Of a DNA stretch of 13,423 nt, positions 9,189-13,423 are shown in pieces (position 1 is the first letter of the stretch; each line of letters starts with the position of its first letter). The DNA is from Cerioporus squamosus. Taxonomy: Eukaryota > Basidiomycota > Agaricomycetes > Polyporales > Polyporaceae. The translations under genes and the position numbers were made by a program. The stretch covers positions 1 to 13,423 of the forward strand of contig JABYQS010000781.1 in NCBI GenBank assembly GCA_022592435.1, written 5' to 3'. Under the pieces are notes generated by a model. It saw only the letters and a list, made by a program, of their open reading frames with translations, searched no databases and was not told the DNA's origin.

Positions 9189-9584
9189 AACCGGGGAGGG
9201 GGGCGAAGGGGCGGCGATCGTCAGAGAATAGACATCATATAGCGAGCTAAGCGAGATAGGACGATCAGTACGTGGTCCGTGCGAGAGGGGCACGTGGCGC
9301 CGTTGATGGGGACTTCAGGAGTTTGTTCACCATGCGAGCACATCGCTGCTTGATATCGCAATGTGCGCACGGTGGTACATGACAGGTAAGAGACGGACAG
9401 AGAAGGGGGGTGAAGAAGGGGATCGCGGAGAGTGGCCACTTGCGGTATTCAACAGAGGCGCCGATAACCCATGGCCATGCATGACCCGTAGCGTGACGTG
9501 CACAAGTCTACGAACGTCCCGGGATCCTCGATGGCGCGAACCGAGGGAAGCCGAGAGAACAGGGGACAGGGGGAGGGGCGGGAG
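9189..9584 (-). promoter_or_regulatory. presumed promoter and leader of gene C
   Basis: This stretch runs from the right inverted repeat to the gene C ATG. It contains no credible separate gene. On the minus strand it has pyrimidine-rich tracts around 9385-9420 (TTCACCCCCCTTCTCTGTCC). Its length (396 bp) nearly equals that of the opposite leader before the transposase (416 bp). Confidence 0.4.
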
Positions 9585-10018
9585 AGGGCAGGAGAGGGCG
9601 GGAGAGACGAGTACGGGCCCGATATGGCAGCCGAGGCGCCGGAGGTCTCGTATAGTGTCCGGATTTGGAAGGGACGCCGGTGGGAGGCTCGGACAGCCGA
9701 TATCTGGCCGGAAAAGGCAGGGGGAGTGATCTGGGGTGCGGCAAGGGACCGTCGCTTAGGAGGGGGGCTGATGGGAGAGGGGGAGATCTAGCCGAGGAGG
9801 TCCAGATGGCGGGGAGGGCGGGAGGGCGCAGAGGCGCGCGGCGGGGAAGGCACGTGTTACGAGACGGCGAGCGGCAGATTGATGGGAAAGGGCGGGGACG
9901 GAAACGGTCGGGAAAGGGATCGGGAAAGGTCGGGTGATGGGAGGATCTTCCGAGGTCCGAGGGCGAGGCGCCAGGAGCTTTTGAGGTTTCTCGAAGGGCA
10001 GGGGGGATGGCAGCAACG

Positions 10019-10032
10019 GGCCTGTTTAGGCC
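10019..10032. repeat. second subterminal hairpin in the right repeat
   Basis: GGCCT-GTTT-AGGCC, the mirror of 270-283. Confidence 0.45.
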
Positions 10033-10050
10033 GATCACGCGGTGCAGATG

Positions 10051-10070
10051 TCCGGTCTAATCAGACCGGA
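10051..10070. repeat. subterminal hairpin in the right repeat
   Basis: TCCGGTCT-AATC-AGACCGGA, the mirror of 232-251, with perfect 8-bp arms, 20 bp from the element tip. Confidence 0.7.
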
Positions 10071-10089
10071 TCAGTGGGACGGCTAGGTG

Positions 10090-10097
10090 GCCTATCC
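10090..10097. repeat. target site duplication, right copy
   Basis: GCCTATCC, identical to 206-213. The first G is also the last base of the symmetric repeat tip (GGCTAGGTGG), which causes the ambiguity in duplication length. Confidence 0.75.
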
Positions 10098-10787
10098 CTT
10101 GCCCACTAGCGGCGGCGTTGCTGAACTTGACGCTCCCGACCTGAGCCTACCCATGGGCGTGATTGTGGATGGTAAGTGACATATACATGAACGGGGCGAG
10201 CGTCACTGAGCGAATTCTTCCCTTTTGCAGTTGAGGAGGCAGCTCTCGCGGACCTTGTCAAAAGGGAGGCCGCTGAAGAGTCTCCTCGTTCTCCCGGGTC
10301 TCATTTCCTTAGTCAGGAATCATCCGATTCGACCTCCTTGCACGTGGTAGCCCTACCGAATTCTCCTCAGGAGAAGAGCGTCGAGCCTGTGGGCTCCGAC
10401 TTTCTTATCCTTGAGGCGGAGGACGCCGATATATCCGCTGCTGTCAAGGGCAAGCGGCTTGCGGCGGATGATCCTAATGACACAGAGAATCAGGGAAGTC
10501 AGTCCGAGTCGGATATGGAGGTCGATGAATATGCGGACGGAGAAGCGAGTCAGCTCGTGCCACCCGCGGGTTCCGGAGACGATAGGGAGCGTGCGAGCTC
10601 TGGGGCGTCCACTTTGAGCGACATTTCGGATGACGTCCAGGTGCCAGTGCCACTGGAGCACGCAGGAGACACTCGACGAGTGCGTCCTCGTCTCAGTTCA
10701 GACGGTGACGTTGAGAGGCTGGTTCGACCGGTGAGAGGAAGGGGTATCGGAGCAGGTCGACGGGGTAATGTGCGTGGTCGAAAGTAA
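10096..10787 (+). pseudogene. 3' part of the interrupted host gene, two exon pieces
   Basis: Continues the frame of 2-211. It reads 10096-10171, then a 59-nt intron (GTAAGT at 10172, TTTTGCAG ending 10230), then 10231-10787 ending at TAA. Phase 1 at the donor fits the acceptor exactly (G + TT GAG gives VEEAALADL). The protein end is disordered in appearance: Ser-, Asp- and Glu-rich stretches, SDMEVDEYADGE and STLSDISDD, then a basic tail rich in Arg and Gly (RPVRGRGIGAGRRGNVRGRK), typical of nucleic-acid-associated tails. About 280 residues of the whole gene are visible. Cut off from its promoter, this half is probably not translated. The family is unknown to me. Confidence 0.72.
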
Positions 10788-11414
10788 GTATCAGATAGGT
10801 GATGCGGTCAAGCGCGACAAGGTAAGCTTGGCTAGGATGCCTTGTGGGGCTTCGTTTTCTTGGTTGGAATGCGATGTACATGTTCGATTTGATTGGATTG
10901 TCATTGATGCCTGAACTACTGTGAACATTCGCATCGTACCTTCTTGCTAGTCAATATCGCCCTGAGACTGAAGCACTTCGGGGCTAATGAGAAGGAATCC
11001 TCGTTATGCTACACAAGGACACAAGGACATACTGTGACAATATGAGTACTATACGTATGATTATATGTACATGCCTTAGCAGGAGGGTATATGCAAAGAT
11101 TCCGTATGGTACATTTAGGAGACGAGTAGTCGTCACACGAATATATGTACTAGTCAGCGGATGTGGACCTAATATCAAGTGCAATGAAGAGAGAGTAGAA
11201 CCTGTGAGTGCGATGGGAAGCGACTTGTGAAGCGGACAGCGCCGCAAGAAGGAAGACACTATATACTGCAAGAATCGATGGTAAGATCGGAGAGGGACTG
11301 ACTGCAGATTCCCAATATCGAGGACGGCGGGTGCATGTACAGCGTTCGGGCGGGTTACATTGGGAAAGCCGACAAGAACGGACACCGAGGGGAGTATGCC
11401 TTGCAGGGCAGAGT
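10788..11414. other. non-coding region between the host gene and a converging gene
   Basis: This lies between the TAA of the interrupted gene and the stop of the minus-strand gene. It is AT-richer than its neighbours and has several stops in all frames. I see no RNA gene, repeat of note or mobile remnant. Confidence 0.5.
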
Positions 11415-12809
11415 TCATTTAGACCAGTACGGAGGTGGAGTCCTGCAGAGGAAGCTAGAGTTAATGTGAGGCGTCGCTGACTGACTTAGCATACTCACGT
11501 GGAGCGTTGGTGTGGGGCGGGATGTGTGGACAGCGTGGGACGAAGGAGGGCCGTGGAGTGCGTCGTCCGAACGCCGAGGCTGGCTAGAGAATGGTCTGCG
11601 GACCTGCCGGGGCGTATCGCGCGGTACGGATACCAGCCGATCATGGATACGTCGTCCTCGGGCTGCGCATTTGCCGCAGATGGGTGGTCAGTTGTCTGGA
11701 CGAGTGTTAGCGGGAGAAACCGGAACACAACTGATATACGCACACTGCGATAGCGAGCTGCAGCCTGGGCTGAACGTGCGACATGAGCAGAGATGACCGG
11801 CCGTGCAGACGTAGACGACGTGGGCGACGCGTTTGCTTGGGATACATTCTCAGAGCTTGATGCAGCGGGGCTATGAATGTCGTGACGAGTACGAGAGGGT
11901 AGGATCATCGGGGGGAGTGGTGTTCGCAGAGTGCTACGAAGAGATGAATCTCGGGGCGTTAGAGTGGGCGGAGATAGAAGCGGACCGGACTGGATGGGTG
12001 GCAAACGGACGGTCGGCCACCGCGTCTGCATGTGCCAGGTCGAGGTTGGAACCTGCTGCGAGCCAGAGATGGTCGACTGCGATATCGTCTCTGATGTCAT
12101 CCCGCCGATGGAGGGTGTGTCCGTTTGACTAGTATGAGTAGTCGCCGGGAATAAGGGCGAACCTGGATCCTGATGCGCACTAACGTCGACCGTGGGATCG
12201 TCGCGGACACGTCGCTGCTGATCCTGAACGTACTACTCAGTTAAGTACAATGTGCGAACTGATCAACAACTTACCGCGATGGCCTCTATCAATCTGTTGG
12301 CTTCATTCGCTCGGTCTTTCCAGTATATAGGGGACACGTACAGAGCGTGCTCGAGTACTGGTCTGTTCGGAGTGAGGAGTTCACCCGGAAAGACGTGCTT
12401 GGGCTCGGTGCAGGGCATGCCGGTGCGCGCGCATTCGGCACACACGTACCCTACGTAGCCCAAGCACTGCAATTTGTTAGTATCTGCAATAGCGAGTGAG
12501 TGCTTTCTTGAGATACCTCTTTCCCGGCGATGTCGCATGGGTCGCAAGGCGTCCTGCGCTCCTCATAGGACTCTGCGGTGTCTTCGAAGACTGTTAGATG
12601 GTATAGTTCTGTCTATGAACGCGTCTTTATGATTTAGTCATCTGGTAGGCATGCAGATCAGACGTTATAAAGCTTACTGCTTGCGGATCAGGATGAGCGT
12701 GGGTTGTATACGCGTATCCTATACGGGCGTGGCTATTGAGGTCGTCGTGTGCTTGATTGTATGTGAAAAAGCCTACCTGGTTGTACGGGAGACGCGTCTC
12801 GGTGAACAT
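11415..12809 (-). CDS. putative Zn(II)2Cys6-like cluster protein, 374 aa, six exons
   Basis: Exons on the minus strand: 12809-12678, 12612-12517, 12466-12275, 12223-11744, 11695-11499, 11442-11415; introns are 48-65 nt with GT-AG ends and continuous phase. Splicing exon 2 to exon 3 creates C67-x2-C70-x6-C77-x7-C85-x2-C88-x6-C95, the exact spacing of the fungal binuclear zinc cluster. The usual basic run between the second and third cysteines is absent (DIAGKE), so DNA binding is uncertain. Residues 110-150 are helical and charged (YWKDRANEANRLIEAIA). The remainder is Ser/Thr/Pro-rich and looks disordered, as in activation regions. The model stops at TGA 11417-11415. The start is the least sure part: ATG 12809 follows an in-frame TGA by 11 codons, but a plausible acceptor (GATCAG) and another ATG at 12843 in a different frame leave room for an extra 5' exon. 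It is separate from the transposon. Confidence 0.65.
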
Positions 12810-13124
12810 TGTGGAAGTGATTGGCAGGTTGCGGGCTGATCATGTTGTTGCTCGAGTGGGTGGTGAAGTCTGTTGATACGAACTCGACGCTTGTTATAAG
12901 GTCAGCACAACTAAGGGAGGAGACCTACGCGCGTGGTGGATAGCAGTGAGCGCGAAGCTTTGCTGTTTGGGCGTCTGCTACTAATTCACGATGCAGGTGA
13001 GAGATTTCCGCGTACCACGCTGCAAGGAACCGCCCGGCAACTTCCACGCACCTTAACCTTCTGTTATGAATGAATTAGAGTGTCATCATCGCCGTGCGAG
13101 AGACGCGTTGCTGCGGCAAATGCC
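12810..13124. other. region upstream of the zinc-cluster gene, nothing definite
   Basis: No convincing full gene. It may contain the promoter and a 5' exon of the minus-strand gene: an ATG at 12843 opens MISPQPANHFHNVHRDASPV in another frame but I could not join it in phase. Otherwise I see nothing. Confidence 0.35.
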
Positions 13125-13393
13125 TTAACGTGCTGGAATTCCGAGGGGAGGGTCGACTACGAATGGAGTACCTTGGTTGTCCTCTTTGTGAACAATAAGG
13201 CCACCTGGCGGCGAGAAGCCTCCAAGGTTCGATAAAGGTACTGTTCCCTGTGGCCTGGCCCCGTCCGGCGCGATCGGGCTGTTGAGAATGCATTCTTGCG
13301 GGCCTCCCGGGCGCATGTCCGCTGTCACGCGCCGTTCTGTGCCGCAACGAGGACAAGAATCACGACTTCTGGTGGAGACGCAAATCGGAACTT
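13125..13393 (-). CDS. tentative 3' terminal exon of an unrecognised gene running off the right edge
   Basis: A minus-strand frame is open from about 13393 to a TAA at 13127-13125. It reads ICVSTRSRDSCPRCGTERR, then a Gly/Pro-rich run (LSNLGGFSPPGG) ending DPPLGIPAR. A CPRC pair suggests half of a zinc-binding motif. Just upstream is CTAAG, a possible acceptor, so it might be a last exon. The only ATG (13316) falls after the cysteines. The overlapping frame starting near 13356 looks less protein-like. Confidence is low because no splice partner is in view. Confidence 0.3.
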
Positions 13394-13423
13394 AGATACT
13401 ATGAACGTTAGCAGATGCGGCCG

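Larger units (their letters stand above)
212..10090. mobile_element. complete KDZ-superfamily DNA transposon with long terminal inverted repeats and three genes
   Basis: The element is defined by a 506-bp inverted repeat at each end, a matching short duplication outside both ends, and a host reading frame that joins across it. It carries a KDZ transposase on the plus strand (1134-4752) and two minus-strand genes, 9188-7399 and 7174-5764. All three have intact frames once short introns are removed. Every position in the left repeat pairs with position 10302 minus itself in the right repeat, so no indel has accumulated. Length is about 9.88 kb. It is probably autonomous and recently inserted. 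The exact end base is uncertain by one or two bases because of overlap with the target duplication (212-10090 or 214-10089). Confidence 0.9.
9585..10090 (-). repeat. right terminal inverted repeat (506 bp)
   Basis: Reverse complement of 212-717 with two mismatches seen (9590 and 9996). On the plus strand it is purine-rich (AGGGC, GGGAGGGCGG and GGAAAGG runs), mirroring the pyrimidine-rich left copy, and ends GGGACGGCTAGGTGG. No indels: the coordinates of paired bases always sum to 10302. Confidence 0.93.

Noticed and set aside
11499..12132. Plus-strand open frames overlapping the zinc-cluster gene
   Set aside because: They are shadows. The minus strand gives a chain of six phased exons; the plus strand has no motif and no matching introns.
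1..13423. TET/JBP dioxygenase, reverse transcriptase, tRNA, rRNA or CRISPR-like content
   Set aside because: TET/JBP genes are known KDZ neighbours, so I looked for their HxD...H type motifs in the spliced proteins and saw none. No RT motifs, tRNA-like cloverleaf or regularly spaced repeats were seen either.

Overview
The window looks like nuclear DNA of an agaricomycete (mushroom-forming basidiomycete). The coding exons are GC-rich and cut by many 46-66 nt introns with GT(A/G)(A/T)GT-like donors, short branch-point motifs and AG acceptors. The protein families are ones I know from this group, above all a KDZ (Kyakuja-Dileera-Zisupton) transposase. All exon models here were made by reading splice sites and frames by eye, without searches.

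The main content is one apparently complete DNA transposon of about 9.88 kb (212-10090). It is bounded by 506-bp terminal inverted repeats (212-717 and 9585-10090) that differ at only two positions I could find, and flanked by a 5-8 bp target duplication (GCCTATCC). Each repeat carries two small hairpins close to its tip. Inside are three intact multi-exon genes: a 10-exon KDZ transposase (1134-4752, +, 1045 aa), and two co-oriented genes on the minus strand, a 559-aa coiled-coil protein (9188-7399, 'gene C') and a 400-aa basic protein (7174-5764, 'gene B'). Neither has a known function, but both resemble recurrent agaricomycete families. The transposase gene converges with B/C on a non-coding spacer (4753-5763) that holds a 7-bp tandem repeat and an 11-bp perfect hairpin. 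The nearly identical repeats lie about 400 bp upstream of both outward genes, so the same sequence may drive both inward transcription units.

The element sits inside a host gene. The frame open at the left edge (2-211) continues without shift or stop into 10096-10787 once the element and one target copy are taken away, and then crosses one clean intron. The insertion truncates that protein after ten codons taken from the repeat. High repeat identity, a readable target duplication and undamaged genes all point to a recent insertion.

To the right, after a non-coding stretch, a separate six-exon minus-strand gene (12809-11415, 374 aa) encodes a six-cysteine cluster with exact Zn(II)2Cys6 spacing; the cluster only appears when one intron is removed between cysteines 2 and 3. 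At the far right edge a tentative minus-strand terminal exon (13393-13125) of another gene has a CPRC motif.

The best candidate for a little-described system is the three-gene transposon itself: a KDZ transposase with two conserved, non-transposase partners enclosed by long inverted repeats.
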